Source: an uncultured Clostridium sp. (lineage in GTDB: Bacteria > Bacillota > Clostridia > TANB77 > CAG-508). Taken from it: 40,656 nucleotides of DNA. Position 1 is the stretch's first letter, and each line of letters begins with the position of its first letter. Made by a program: the position numbers and the translations under genes. Below the pieces are notes generated by a model. It was not told the DNA's origin and searched no databases. It was given only the letters and a program-made list of their open reading frames with translations. The stretch is from assembly GCA_948468505.1 (NCBI GenBank), contig CAOKJE010000010.1, forward strand, positions 1 through 40,656. The letters run 5' to 3'. Positions 17,582-28,821 of this stretch are shown piece by piece.

Positions 17582-19005
17582 ATGTTTGATAAAGTAAAAG
17601 AAGAATGTGGAGTATTTGGAATTTATTCTAAAGAAGCAAAAGAGGATTTAATAGGACAAGTTTGTGTGGGCTTGTCAGCCTTACAACATAGAGGAGAGGA
17701 AAGCTGCCGGAGTTGCTATTAATGAAGATGGTATTATTCATTTTCATAAAGATGTTGGTTTGGTTTCAGAAGTTTTTACCAAAGAGGTTCAAACTAGTAT
17801 GCCACAAGGAAAGATGGCAATTGGTCATGTGCGTTATTCTACAACGGGGACTAGTAAAAAGGAAAATGCACAGCCAATGGTGGTAAGACATAAAAAAGGA
17901 AATTTAGCAATTGTCCATAATGGAAACTTAACAAATGCAGTGGAGTTAAAAAGAGAATTAGAAGAGCAAGGTGCAATTTTTACAACAACAAGTGATACAG
18001 AAATTATTTGTCATGTTATTGTAAGAGAAAGGTTAAAAACAGGTTCTATTGAAGATGCTGTTAAAAATACTATGAAAATTATAAAAGGAGCTTATTCTCT
18101 TTTGATTTTATCTCCACAAAAAATGATTGCTGTAAGGGATCCACAAGGATTTAGACCACTTTGTATAGGACATTCAGGGGAAGATATTGTATTTGCTTCT
18201 GAAAGCTGTGCTTTAGATATTATGGGAGCGACCTTTGACCGTGATATTGAGCCAGGAGAAGTAGTAATAGTGGTTAATAATGAAGTGCTAAGTGAAAAGT
18301 TTTTGCCAAATGAGAAAAAAGGTGCCTGTGTATTTGAATATATTTATTTTGCAAGACCAGATTCAACTATTGATGGTATTAATGTGCATCTTTTCCGTGA
18401 AGAAGCAGGAAGATGTTTGGCGAAACAAGCACCTGTGGATGCTGATATTGTAGCCTCTGTTCCAGACTCTGGAAATGATGCAGCACTTCGGTTATTCAAA
18501 AGAGTCTAAAATTCCTTATGATTTTGTCTTTATCAAAAGTAAATATATTGGAAGAACTTTTATCCAAAATACACAAAATAAAAGAAAAAAATTGGTGAAT
18601 TTAAAGTTAAATCCTTTGAAACATACGGTAAAAGATAAAAAAATAGTTTTAGTAGATGATTCTATTGTAAGAGGAACAACCATTACTAGAATTATTAAAT
18701 CATTAAAGGCTGCGGGCGCAAAAGAAGTTCATATTAGAGTAGCGTCTCCTGCTTTTGTGGATGTTTGCTACTTTGGAACAGATGTAGATAAACGAGAGAA
18801 TTTGATTGCACATGGTAAGACGGTAGAGGAGATTAGACAAGAGATTGGTGCAGATACTTTGGAATATCTTAGCTTGGATAGCTTAAGAGAGATTACAAAG
18901 GGGTGTAAGGTAGATGGCTTTTGCGATGGTTGTTTTACTGGTAAGTATCCAATTGAGGTGCCAAAAGAGATTGATAAGGATAAGTTTGAAAAGATACAGT
19001 TTTAG
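17582..19005 (+). CDS. purF: PurF, amidophosphoribosyltransferase (two CGG sites)
   Basis: The first committed enzyme of purine synthesis: glutamine plus PRPP to phosphoribosylamine. A short propeptide precedes the catalytic Cys9 in EECGVFGIY. Other motifs are GHVRYSTTGTS, ACVFEYIYFARPDS and the PRPP loop VLVDDSIVRGTTI. Two in-frame CGG codons break the frame: 17708-17710 (TGC-CGG-AGT; corrected HRGEESCGVAINEDG) and 18489-18491 (CTT-CGG-TTA; corrected GNDAALGYSKESKIPYDF). With both Cs skipped the protein is 473 aa, the normal length, and conserved throughout. AAAGGA precedes the ATG. Both events are needed to make active enzyme. Confidence 0.9.
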
Positions 19006-19020
19006 GACTGTATCCTTTTT
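18992..19020 (+). terminator. purF terminator
   Basis: GATACAG pairs with CTGTATC, followed by a T-run; the stem includes the last purF codons. Confidence 0.7.
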
Positions 19021-19052
19021 TGATAATTTTTAATAGAAAGTTATGAAAAGGC

Positions 19053-19097
19053 TTGACAAATACAAACAAGTGTTTTAAACTATATTTAGTTTAAAAC
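19053..19097 (+). promoter_or_regulatory. promoter with overlapping palindromic operator
   Basis: TTGACA (19053-19058), 17 bases, TAAACT (19076-19081). A perfect 11-bp inverted repeat, GTTTTAAACTA / TAGTTTAAAAC (19072-19082 and 19087-19097, 4-base centre), covers the -10 box. A dimeric repressor bound here would block the ORF6N gene; the protein that binds is not known. Confidence 0.6.
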
Positions 19098-19111
19098 AAG
19101 GATGTGAAAAT

Positions 19112-20866
<1,755 letters not shown>

Positions 20867-20904
20867 GAAATATGGCGTCATACAATTTGGAGGAAAGATT
20901 AATT

Positions 20905-21105
20905 ATGGAAAAAATTAAGATATGCAATAACATTGAAGAAGTAAAAGAGTATCTGATGAAATACAAAGATTTATATATATGTTTATATATAGCAGATAAA
21001 ACAGAAGAAGCATGGGATATTTCAACAAGTAGAGTATATATGAATCAAGTAAATAGTAAATTTATGTATTTACCTGTGAACATAAAAAAGGAAACAGGGA
21101 TATGA
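20905..21105 (+). CDS. hypothetical 66-aa protein
   Basis: A short soluble protein (MEKIKICNNIEEVKEYLMKY start) of unknown function. The ATG at 20905 is preceded by GGAGGAAAG; an in-frame ATG at 20872 has no ribosome site. The stop overlaps the next start as ATGA, so the two are translationally coupled or are pieces of one decayed gene. It lies in the ORF6N/ATPase island. Confidence 0.45.
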   Translation: MEKIKICNNIEEVKEYLMKYKDLYICLYIADKTEEAWDISTSRVYMNQVNSKFMYLPVNIKKETGI

Positions 21106-21447
21106 TTAGAAAAATATATGAATTAGCAGAAGAAAGTAATCAAATAATAGCAATTAACCAATCTCAACCACATAAGAGCAATTCTGTGTTAAGAGACTAT
21201 TTTAAGGACAAAAAAATCCCTAAAAATGTTGATTCGTTAATAAAAAATAAAGATAATCAATTAGTTTGCTATAATCTCAATAGTACAGCTTTTACTGGTT
21301 GGTTTGAAGAAAATGTAACTACATTCAATCAAAAAATAGTGGTTATCAAGAAATGATTATGAATTATTAGAAAAGATTAAAGAAACGATAAAAATAGAGA
21401 TACCTACATTTGAAAAATTTTTAGAATTAGTGAAAAAAGCATCATAG
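21102..21447 (+). pseudogene. hypothetical protein, 3' end shifted in an A-run
   Basis: Starts MIRKIYELAEESNQIIAINQ and stops at 21354 after VVIKK. Leaving out one A of the AAA at 21344-21346 continues it as KNDYELLEKIKETIKI and ends at 21447. No CGG is involved. No family is recognised. Together with the previous ORF it may be a single eroded gene. Confidence 0.4.
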
Positions 21448-21499
21448 TATAGATGTCATTACAGATAATAAGTAGCAAATTTTATAGTAAGAGGAAAAT

Positions 21500-21532
21500 A
21501 AGTTTGGGGTTCCAATTTGGAACCTCAAACTT
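21500..21532 (-). terminator. purC terminator
   Basis: AAGTTTGGGGTTCC pairs with GGAACCTCAAACTT (one G-U type mismatch) around a 5-base loop. It touches the purC stop and is followed by T-rich sequence on the - strand. Confidence 0.7.
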
Positions 21533-22379
21533 AAAAATCTTTTCCTGTAAGAATTTTATAAGCTTCTTTATATTTGTTAACAGTTGTAGCAATTACCTCG
21601 TCTGGAATTGGAGTTCCAGATTCTGGGTCATAACCAGTAGATTTAATCCAGTCACGAATATATTGTTTATCAAAACTCTTTTGGGATTTTCCTACCTCAT
21701 AATCATTTGCTGGCCAAAATCTACTAGAATCTGGAGTTAAAACTTCGTCACCAATTACTAAATTGTTATTTTCGTCAAGACCAAATTCAAATTTTGTATC
21801 AGCAATAATAACACCTTTTGTGGCAGCATATTGGGCACATTTTGAATAAATTTCAATTGTTTTACTGCGTAATTCTTCTGCTAAGTCTTTGCCAATTAAA
21901 TGACAAACCTCTTCAAAAGAGATATTTTCGTCATGTCCTTCAGCAGCTTTTGTTGTTGGAGTGAAAATTGGTTCAGGTAATTTTTGTGATTCTTGTAAGC
22001 CTTCTGGCAATTTAAGACCACAAACAGTACCATTTTCTTGGTAGCTTTTCCAACCAGAACCAGTGATATAGCCTCTAACAATACATTCCACTGGAATCAT
22101 TTTTAATTTTTTAACTAACATACTTCTTCCTTCAAATTCTTCTGTTTGGAATTCTGCTGGAAAGTCTTTTAAATTAGTTGATATAACATGATTTGGGATA
22201 ATATCCTTAATATAGTCAAACCAAAAGGCAGAGATTTGGTTTAAAATTTTTCCCTTTTCTGGAACAGGACTTGGTAAAATATAGTCAAAAGCAGAAATTC
22301 TGTCAGAAACAACAAGTAAAAGCTTGTCATCGTCTACCTCATAAATTTCACGAACTTTTCCACTACTAATTTTTTTCAT
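21531..22379 (-). CDS. purC: PurC, SAICAR synthase
   Basis: Phosphoribosylaminoimidazole-succinocarboxamide synthase joins aspartate to CAIR. At 282 aa it is of the longer PurC type. Motifs: SSGKVREIYEVDDDKLLLVV, SDRISAFDYILP, the PVECIVRGYITGSGW segment, DTKFEFGLDE and VLTPDSSRFW. TAAAGGTGG precedes the ATG. It follows purE by 38 bases on the - strand and both share one promoter, away from the purM-purF side. The frame is intact, without CGG. Confidence 0.95.
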   Translation of the reverse strand: MKKISSGKVREIYEVDDDKLLLVVSDRISAFDYILPSPVPEKGKILNQISAFWFDYIKDIIPNHVISTNLKDFPAEFQTEEFEGRSMLVKKLKMIPVECIVRGYITGSGWKSYQENGTVCGLKLPEGLQESQKLPEPIFTPTTKAAEGHDENISFEEVCHLIGKDLAEELRSKTIEIYSKCAQYAATKGVIIADTKFEFGLDENNNLVIGDEVLTPDSSRFWPANDYEVGKSQKSFDKQYIRDWIKSTGYDPESGTPIPDEVIATTVNKYKEAYKILTGKDF

Positions 22380-22417
22380 AATAAAACCACCTTTACTATA
22401 TAAATTATTATTTTTTT

Positions 22418-22939
22418 CTACATGTCAGATAAATAAGCCTCATAGCCTAAAGATTGTAGTTTTTCGTCTTTATTAGATACAGCTGTTTTTAAAGAATTTT
22501 TAAAATCAGCTAATTTGTTTTTTAATTCTTCATTTCCAACTGCTAAAATAGAGGTTGCTAAAATACCAGCATTTTTAGCCCCATTAATAGCAACTGTTGC
22601 AACTGGAATACCAGATGGCATTTGAACAATTGAATATAAAGAATCAACCCCACCTAATGTTTTGGTATGGATAGGAATACCAATGACTGGAATGGTTGGA
22701 AGCATTGCTGCAAATACGCCTGGTAAATGAGCAGCACCGCCAGCTCCTGCAATAATTACTTTTACACCATTTTCTTTTAAAGTTTTGGCATATTCGGTTG
22801 CTTTTTCTGGCGTACGATGAACGGAAAGGATTTTCATTTCATAAGAAATGCCCATTTGTTCTAAGAATTTAGCACAATCTTTCATAATTGGTAAATCAGA
22901 ATCACTTCCCATAATGATAGATACATCAATGTTTTTCAT
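22418..22939 (-). CDS. purE: PurE, N5-CAIR mutase
   Basis: Class I PurE converts N5-CAIR to CAIR. SIIMGSDSDLPIMKDCAKFL (N-terminus), LSVHRTPEKATEY with the catalytic His, IIAGAGGAAHLPGVFAAM and PVIGIPI are standard, and 173 aa is a normal length. The partner PurK is not in the window. AAGGAGG precedes the ATG. First gene of a purE-purC unit. Confidence 0.95.
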   Translation of the reverse strand: MKNIDVSIIMGSDSDLPIMKDCAKFLEQMGISYEMKILSVHRTPEKATEYAKTLKENGVKVIIAGAGGAAHLPGVFAAMLPTIPVIGIPIHTKTLGGVDSLYSIVQMPSGIPVATVAINGAKNAGILATSILAVGNEELKNKLADFKNSLKTAVSNKDEKLQSLGYEAYLSDM

Positions 22940-22991
22940 AATTTCCTCCTTGTTTAGATATCAAATCTTCCAAATTTCTTGATTTAAGTGT

Positions 22992-23021
22992 ATTATAATA
23001 CAAAAATATTAGAAAAAGCAA
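22992..23021 (-). promoter_or_regulatory. purE-purC promoter
   Basis: On the - strand TTGCTT (23021-23016), 18-base spacer, TATAAT (22997-22992), about 55 bases before the purE ATG. No riboswitch fold is seen. Confidence 0.5.
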
Positions 23022-23086
23022 TCTTTTTTTGAAATTTAAATTAATAGGTAAGGCAAACTAGAAAAAAAGTGAATTCATAAAATAAG

Positions 23087-23115
23087 TTGACTTAATTCTT
23101 ATTTATTGCTAAAAT
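23087..23115 (+). promoter_or_regulatory. promoter of the pilin-like gene
   Basis: TTGACT (23087-23092), 17-base spacer, TAAAAT (23110-23115), about 68 bases before the ATG. Confidence 0.6.
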
Positions 23116-23182
23116 ACAAGTGAGAAAATGAGAATACTATCAGTTAAAGTTAAACAATAACACAAAAGAAAGCAGGGATTGG

Positions 23183-25016
23183 ATGGGAAATATAACAAAT
23201 ATAAGAAAAAAGGAAGATGGAATTACTTTAATTGCCTTAGTGATAACTATAATTATTTTATTAATTTTGGCAGGGGTATCAATTCGGGGCACTAACAGGG
23301 GAAAATGGAATTTTACGGAAAATCAGTAAAAGCCAAAGAAGAGCAATTAATCAATCAATATAAAGAAGAACTTAATTTAATTATTTTAGATGAAATAGCC
23401 GAAAGAAAAATAGAAACCAAAAAAGAATTAATGGTAGAAAGTTTAGATAAAAAAATAAGTCAAAAAGATTGGGTAAAAGAGCCAATTATCAAATATAATG
23501 AAAACTACGAACCACAAAGTCAGTACGAAGGAAGCATGTATTTATTAGTACAAAGCAAAGATGGTTATGAGTTTTTAATTAAAGTAGATAATAAAAATAA
23601 TTTTGCAGAGATTGTAAATGCTGGTAAGAAGACAGAAAAAACATATATTGTAACCTATTCTCCTAATGAAGGGAAAGGAGAAGAAGAACAAGTAGAAGTA
23701 AGACAAGGATTTTCTATTTCGTTAAAAGAATGTAACTATCATAAAGATGGTTATAAATTTGGTGGTTGGTGTGAAGATGCCGATGGAAAGGGAAAAAGAT
23801 ATTCTCCGAATGCAACCTACAAACCAGAAAAAGACATTACCTTATACGTCATTTGGGAAGAAGATAGAGAAGTACCAGAATATTGGGAAATGATAGACAA
23901 AACAGATAGTGAGTGGCATAATTATGGCAATGCAAAAATAATGGAACCAAAACTAACAGGGAAAATGAGTGCCATAAAATATGTAGGAGAAAACCAAACA
24001 GGAAACAAATGGGCAAATGCTATAACAAAAGACGGAAGTATGTGGGTATGGATACCAAGATATGCTTACAAAATAACAAGTGGACATCACAGTAATACAG
24101 CAGGGACAATAGAAGTAGCATTTTTAGACACAAGTAACAATTTCCTAAATGGAGAAACGGGAGAATTAACGACAAACCCAAATGAAACAGGAGCAGGAAT
24201 TACAAAATGGTTGGTGCACCCAGCATTTACATCAAATGCTACCAATGGAGGAGGCTTTGGAGAAATCGAAGGACTATGGGTTCGGAAAGTTTGAAACAAC
24301 AGGAACGGCTAGCGACTTAAGTGTAAAACCTGGAGTTACCAGCTTAAGAGGTAGGACAATCAATCAAATATATAAATTAGCAATAGCAAGCAAATTTGAA
24401 GAAACAGTAACCTTACGAAGTCATATGGCAAAAAACAGTGAATGGGGAGCAATTGCTTACTTAGGTCATAGTCAATATGGAACGAATGGAAAAAAAGTAG
24501 AACAAAATACAGATACTAATTATTCTACAGGAGGAAATAATAACAAAGAAACTATTTATACAACCAATAAAACCCAAAGCACCACGCATAATCGGGACAG
24601 GAGTATATGACTTAAATGGAGGAGCATGGGAATATATAGCAACCTATGTTAATAATGGTGGAAATGATTTGGCTACTTATGGAGGAACGGAAAGTGGAGA
24701 TTTATATGGAGCAAATGAGGAAGTAAGAGCAAAGAGTACAGCCTATAAAACGGTATATGAAGGAAATGGAAATCAAAGTTCAGATTATATAACTGCTAAA
24801 CAATATAAAGGAGATGCAGTGTACGAGACATCAAATAGCCACAGCAATTTGAACGGTTCGTGGTTTTCGACAGGCGCAGTCTTTCCGACGTCAACTTATC
24901 CATTTTTTCATCGTGGTGCTCACTTTAGTAATGAAAATAATGGTATGTTCTATTTTGGAGCTATTATAGGTGCACTCGATAGTGGAGGCTCATTTCGTCT
25001 AGTTCTAGTTCCTTAG
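23183..25016 (+). CDS. large pilin-like surface protein with InlB-type repeat (four CGG sites)
   Basis: A 609-aa protein once four CGG codons are read by skipping C. A prepilin-type start (KEDG, then ITLIALVITIIILLILAGVS) has Ala in place of the usual Glu5. Next comes a charged stalk (KSVKAKEEQLINQYKEEL), a Listeria-Bacteroides (InlB B) repeat (YIVTYSPNEGKGEEE ... GYKFGGW ... ITLYVIWEE), and a long Gly/Asn/Thr-rich domain ending SFRLVLVP. CGG sites are at 23285, 23316, 24283 and 24593; corrected contexts are VSIGALTGEN, GILGKSVKAK, LWVGKFETTG and THNGTGVYDL. Probably exported to the surface as a minor pilin or pseudopilin. Confidence 0.82.
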
Positions 25017-25083
25017 AATTTAAAACATAAATAAATTTATCAAAAAAAGCAAGAGAAAAATAGAAGGATGAAACGATAAGACT

Positions 25084-25116
25084 AAAAGATGTTTTGAAAA
25101 ACCAAAGCATCTTTTT
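25084..25116 (+). terminator. terminator of the pilin-like gene
   Basis: AAAGATGTTTTG pairs with CAAAGCATCTTT (one unpaired base) and ends in T6. Confidence 0.7.
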
Positions 25117-25174
25117 TCATATCCGTTAAAAAACTTTAATATACATGTAATAATAAAAAAATGGAGGAAGAAAT

Positions 25175-25981
25175 ATGAAAAACATAAAATACGGATTAAT
25201 GGGGATTTTAGTAATTGCCATATTTTCCTTAAGTATCTTATCAGCCAAAACAAAAGAAAAAGAAATCCAAACCAACAGTGAAGCAAAAACCACAAGCAAC
25301 CAAAAAATAGGGTGGGGCATTAAAAGAAACGATAAGCATGAACAGCCAGACGTAGGAGCAGCGAACAAAAAAATATTAGAAGAAAACAAAGGAATTTGCC
25401 TAGGAAACAAAGACAAAAAAAGTCTATACTTAACCTTTGACGAAGGTTATGAAGCAGGTTATACACCTAAGCTACTAGAAACCTTAAAACAAAATGACGT
25501 AAAAGCTGCCTTTTTTATTACAGCACACTTTGTAAACACTCAGCCAGAACTAGTTAAACAAATGATAGACGAAGGGCATACCATAGGAAATCATACCGTT
25601 AATCATAAAAGCATGCCAGAATTGACAGACGAACAAATTACAAAAGAAGTCATGGAATTACACCAAGTAATCAATGAAAAATTTGGATACGAAATGAAAT
25701 ACCTAAGACCACCCAAAGGAGAATACAGTGAAAAAAGCCTGCAAGTAACCAATCAATTAGGTTACACAACCGTTATGTGGTCATTTGCCTATGAAGACTG
25801 GAATGAAGACAAACAACCAGAGGAAACCGCCTCCAAAAAGAAAATAGTAGACAACTTACACAATGGAGAAATCATGTTATTACATGGCAATTCCCAAACC
25901 AACACAAATGTGCTAGATGCGGTTATAAAAGAGGCCAAAAACATGGGATATGAATTTAAAACATTAGATGAATTTGAATAA
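25175..25981 (+). CDS. pdaA: PdaA-like polysaccharide deacetylase
   Basis: A secreted or membrane-anchored NodB-domain enzyme of the delta-lactam de-N-acetylase type, which trims muramic acid for spore cortex. An N-terminal hydrophobic segment (YGLMGILVIAIFSLSIL) is followed by LYLTFDEGYEAGYTPKLLE (catalytic Asp; GYExGYT is PdaA-like), the metal-binding HTIGNHTVNH, LRPPKGEYS and EIMLLHGNS. At 268 aa it fits PdaA. AATGGAGG precedes the ATG. It stands just before yqfC/yqfD, which fits a sporulation role. A vegetative deacetylase is possible. Confidence 0.85.
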   Translation: MKNIKYGLMGILVIAIFSLSILSAKTKEKEIQTNSEAKTTSNQKIGWGIKRNDKHEQPDVGAANKKILEENKGICLGNKDKKSLYLTFDEGYEAGYTPKLLETLKQNDVKAAFFITAHFVNTQPELVKQMIDEGHTIGNHTVNHKSMPELTDEQITKEVMELHQVINEKFGYEMKYLRPPKGEYSEKSLQVTNQLGYTTVMWSFAYEDWNEDKQPEETASKKKIVDNLHNGEIMLLHGNSQTNTNVLDAVIKEAKNMGYEFKTLDEFE

Positions 25982-25982
25982 T

Positions 25983-26076
25983 GTGCAATTGGGGACGTTT
26001 CTTTTTTCACATTGGTGCAAATTAAGATGTGTTGCCGATTGCACCAATGTGAAAAAAGAAACGTCCCCAATTGCAC
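25983..26076. repeat. 38-bp perfect palindromic repeat
   Basis: Arm 25983-26020 and its exact reverse complement 26039-26076 enclose an 18-base loop. The arms contain GGGGACGTTTCTTTTTTCAC, related to the GGGACGTTCC cores in the purine cluster. It lies between pdaA and yqfC. No ORF or target duplication is evident, so a non-autonomous REP-like element is the best description. Confidence 0.9.
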
Positions 26077-26099
26077 CTTAGAAAGGATAGAGATAAGTT

Positions 26100-26378
26100 A
26101 TGAAAAAGCGAAATTACAATAAAATAGATAAGATATTAGAAATGCCACAAGAGGTATGCTCAAATATTCCTAAAATTACGATAACAGGTTTTGATGAAAT
26201 GGTAATTGAAAATTTTAAAGGAATATTAGAGTATGAAGAGTTTTTTGTTAGAATTAATACTCATATAGGTATTATTAATATCAATGGGTTCAATTTGAAT
26301 TTGGAAAATATGACAAATGACGATATTAAAGTAACGGGAAAACTAGAAAGCGTGGAGATGGAAAGAACCGTAGATTAA
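26100..26378 (+). CDS. yqfC: YqfC, sporulation protein (YabP/YqfC family)
   Basis: A 92-aa protein of the YabP/YqfC family, made in the mother cell during sporulation. N-terminal basic region, then EVCSNIPKITITGFDEMVIE and a C-terminal ILEYEEFFVRINTHIGIINI, all typical. The partner yqfD follows 31 bases downstream, the conserved order in spore formers. AAAGGATAG precedes the ATG. Confidence 0.88.
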   Translation: MKKRNYNKIDKILEMPQEVCSNIPKITITGFDEMVIENFKGILEYEEFFVRINTHIGIININGFNLNLENMTNDDIKVTGKLESVEMERTVD

Positions 26379-26409
26379 GAAGGTAAAGCAAGAAAGGATT
26401 TAATGCAAA

Positions 26410-27594
26410 ATGATAATAAAGATATTGATTGGTTATGTGATAGGTTATTTAAGTGTTACTGTAGAGGGATATTATATTGAAAGATTTATCAATATGTGTA
26501 GAAGTAATAAAATTACGATTTGGCATTTGAAAAGGAAAAAAGAAGTGAATTTAAGTTTTCGCATGGAAACGTACGAGTTTAAGCGAGTTTGCCAAATTGC
26601 TAAAAAGACAAAATGTAAAGTGAAAATAGAAGCTAAGAAAGGGCTTCCTTTTGTGTTACATCGTTATAAAAAAAGAAAGATATTTTTTGTTTTGCTTATT
26701 ATCATGTTGCTTTTAAGTATAGTATCCTCAAATTTTGTATGGAATGTGGATATTAAAGAAGAAAATGGAAAGGAATTAGAAAATATAGCAGAAGACATTG
26801 AAGAAGCGGGATTAAAAATGGGAGAACTAAAATCTAAAATTGATACCAAAGAAATTATTAATAAAATTCGATTACAAAGAAAAGATATTGCGTGGATGGG
26901 AATTGAATTAAAAGGTACCAATGCTATTGTTAAAGTGGTAAAAGCAGACGAAAAACCAGAGATTATAAATGACGAGGAATATTGTAGCATTGTTTGTGAT
27001 AAAGCAGGAGTTATCACAAAAATCAATGCACAAACAGGAACGGCAAATGTTCAAGTAGGAGATACCGTAAAGGAAGGAGAAAACTTAATTAATGGATGGA
27101 TGGAAGGAAAATATACAGGAATTCGCTATGTACATGCCAAAGGAGAAGTGCAAGCAAAGGTATGGCATACAAAATATAAAAACATGCCGTATCATACTAC
27201 GGAAACAGAGGAAACAGGACAAATTGAAAATAAATATAGCATAAATTTTAATAATTTTAAAATAAATTTGTCAAAAAAGCTTTCAAAATTTGAAATTTAT
27301 GATACAATAGAAACGGAAAACAAAATGAAACTATTTTCAAACTTTTATTTACCAATTTCGATTGAAAAAACTACCTATAAAGAATTAGCTAAAAAAGAAA
27401 AAACATATGAAATGGAAGAAGCTAAAAACTTAGGGATAAAGCAATTACAAGAAGAATTGGATAACGAAATTGAAGACAAACAAGCAATTGTTGGCACAAA
27501 TATTAATACCTATGAAAAAGAAGGAAGTATTGATGTTTATGTTACATATGAAGTTTTGGAAAATATAGGGACGAAGGAAAAAATCGTGTTTTAG
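26410..27594 (+). CDS. yqfD: YqfD, sporulation membrane protein
   Basis: A 394-aa YqfD (SpoIV-like) protein needed for sporulation after engulfment. The cytosolic N-terminal domain (GYLSVTVEGYYIERFINMC) is followed by one strong membrane segment (IFFVLLIIMLLLSIVSSNFV, about residues 95-114). The outer part contains the expected WNVDI, IAWMGIELKGTNAIVKV and ICDKAGVI-like segments. The AAAGGA is about 12 bases before the ATG, a long spacing. It follows yqfC. The frame is intact. Confidence 0.9.
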   Translation: MIIKILIGYVIGYLSVTVEGYYIERFINMCRSNKITIWHLKRKKEVNLSFRMETYEFKRVCQIAKKTKCKVKIEAKKGLPFVLHRYKKRKIFFVLLIIMLLLSIVSSNFVWNVDIKEENGKELENIAEDIEEAGLKMGELKSKIDTKEIINKIRLQRKDIAWMGIELKGTNAIVKVVKADEKPEIINDEEYCSIVCDKAGVITKINAQTGTANVQVGDTVKEGENLINGWMEGKYTGIRYVHAKGEVQAKVWHTKYKNMPYHTTETEETGQIENKYSINFNNFKINLSKKLSKFEIYDTIETENKMKLFSNFYLPISIEKTTYKELAKKEKTYEMEEAKNLGIKQLQEELDNEIEDKQAIVGTNINTYEKEGSIDVYVTYEVLENIGTKEKIVF

Positions 27595-27612
27595 GAAGGA
27601 TGAGAGTTTCAA

Positions 27613-28819
27613 ATGGAAGAAAGAAGTCTAAAAATAACAGGAGCAGACAAAACATTTTTTAACAAAATAACCAGCACATTAACCAGAATATTAATTCCAA
27701 CAAGGATAGGAATTAATGGTATGTTAATTTCTAGGAAAAGAAACAACATGCTAAAAAACTTTGAAGCCTATACCTTAGATAGTGAAAATTATGATAACGA
27801 AGAAATAGAAAAAAAATATGATGTAGCCTACGAAGCATATTTAGGAGCACTTGACAAATATGTTATGGACTCTATTTACAAAAAAGTAAAAAACCGGAAC
27901 AGCAAGTGAATTTGAAAAAAATGCACTAGCCAAATATTATGAAGTAACCAGTTTAAAAGAAAGTGAATACATCGAATATAAATATAGAAAACAAAAATAC
28001 CTAATTGAATTAGACTACCAAGGAATTAAAGTAGATGGAAAAGAAAAAATAGCAGAAAGATATAACCAATTTTATATTTCTAAAATGGACACATTATATA
28101 AAGCAATCCTAAAAAATTACTCTATCAAAATAGCAGACAACACAAGTAGCTATGACTCTTCAAAAGAATGGATTTACACAAAAATATTCTATACCTTAGA
28201 AGAATACATCCAAAATATACTATCCTTAAAAATAGAAAACAACTATGACGAAACCATAAAAGATGTAGTAACAGAATATGAAAAATATCAATCCTATGAA
28301 GTAGGAAAACTAGACACCAAAGATAACATCGAAAAAAATATGGTATTGCTTGGTATTAGTAGGAAATTATTTACCCACAGCTTACCATTAATTGTAGCAG
28401 AGCAATGTTATGAAAAATTATTAAAGGATGCAAGAGTATTAGTGCAAGATACCAAAATGGCAGCCAAAAGAGAAAGAGCATACTCTATGCTAATCAACCT
28501 AATTGAAGACTACAACATCAAGTTATTATCCACAAAAGTATATTGGGATACCCAAAAAGAAAAAGACAGTTACAAAGCCTTTTGGAATAAATACAAAGAA
28601 ATAACCAAGTTAAAAGAAACAGACTTCATAGAATACGTAAAACAAAAAGAAATCCTATTCATGAAAGACGACATGAAAAAATTAGGAAAAGATAAAACAG
28701 ACTATTCTAAAATTATGACATACTATAAAAGAAAATTAGTAGATTACGGAGCTATGAAACAAATAAGAAACACATTTAAATCAAAAGGAAAATACATAAA
28801 AGTTAAGGAAGTCGCATAG
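27613..28819 (+). CDS. unknown 401-aa protein between yqfD and ybeY (read through one CGG site)
   Basis: I do not recognise the family. The zero frame stops at 27907 (NRNSK-stop). Codon 95 is CGG (27895-27897); skipping C gives KKVKNGTASEFEKNALAKYY and a 401-aa, highly charged, largely helical protein with Lys/Glu/Tyr-rich segments and no membrane helix. The downstream part has no start with a ribosome site, which supports a single gene. AGGAAGGATGAGAG precedes the ATG. It ends three bases before the ybeY start and shares that operon, so a role in RNA or sporulation is possible but not supported by motif. Confidence 0.7.
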
Positions 28820-28821
28820 AT

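Noticed and set aside
13209..19005. Calling purB, purN and purF pseudogenes
   Set aside because: Both sides of each break are fully conserved with catalytic residues, corrected lengths are exactly family length, and every break follows one rule. Random decay would show varied indels and stops.
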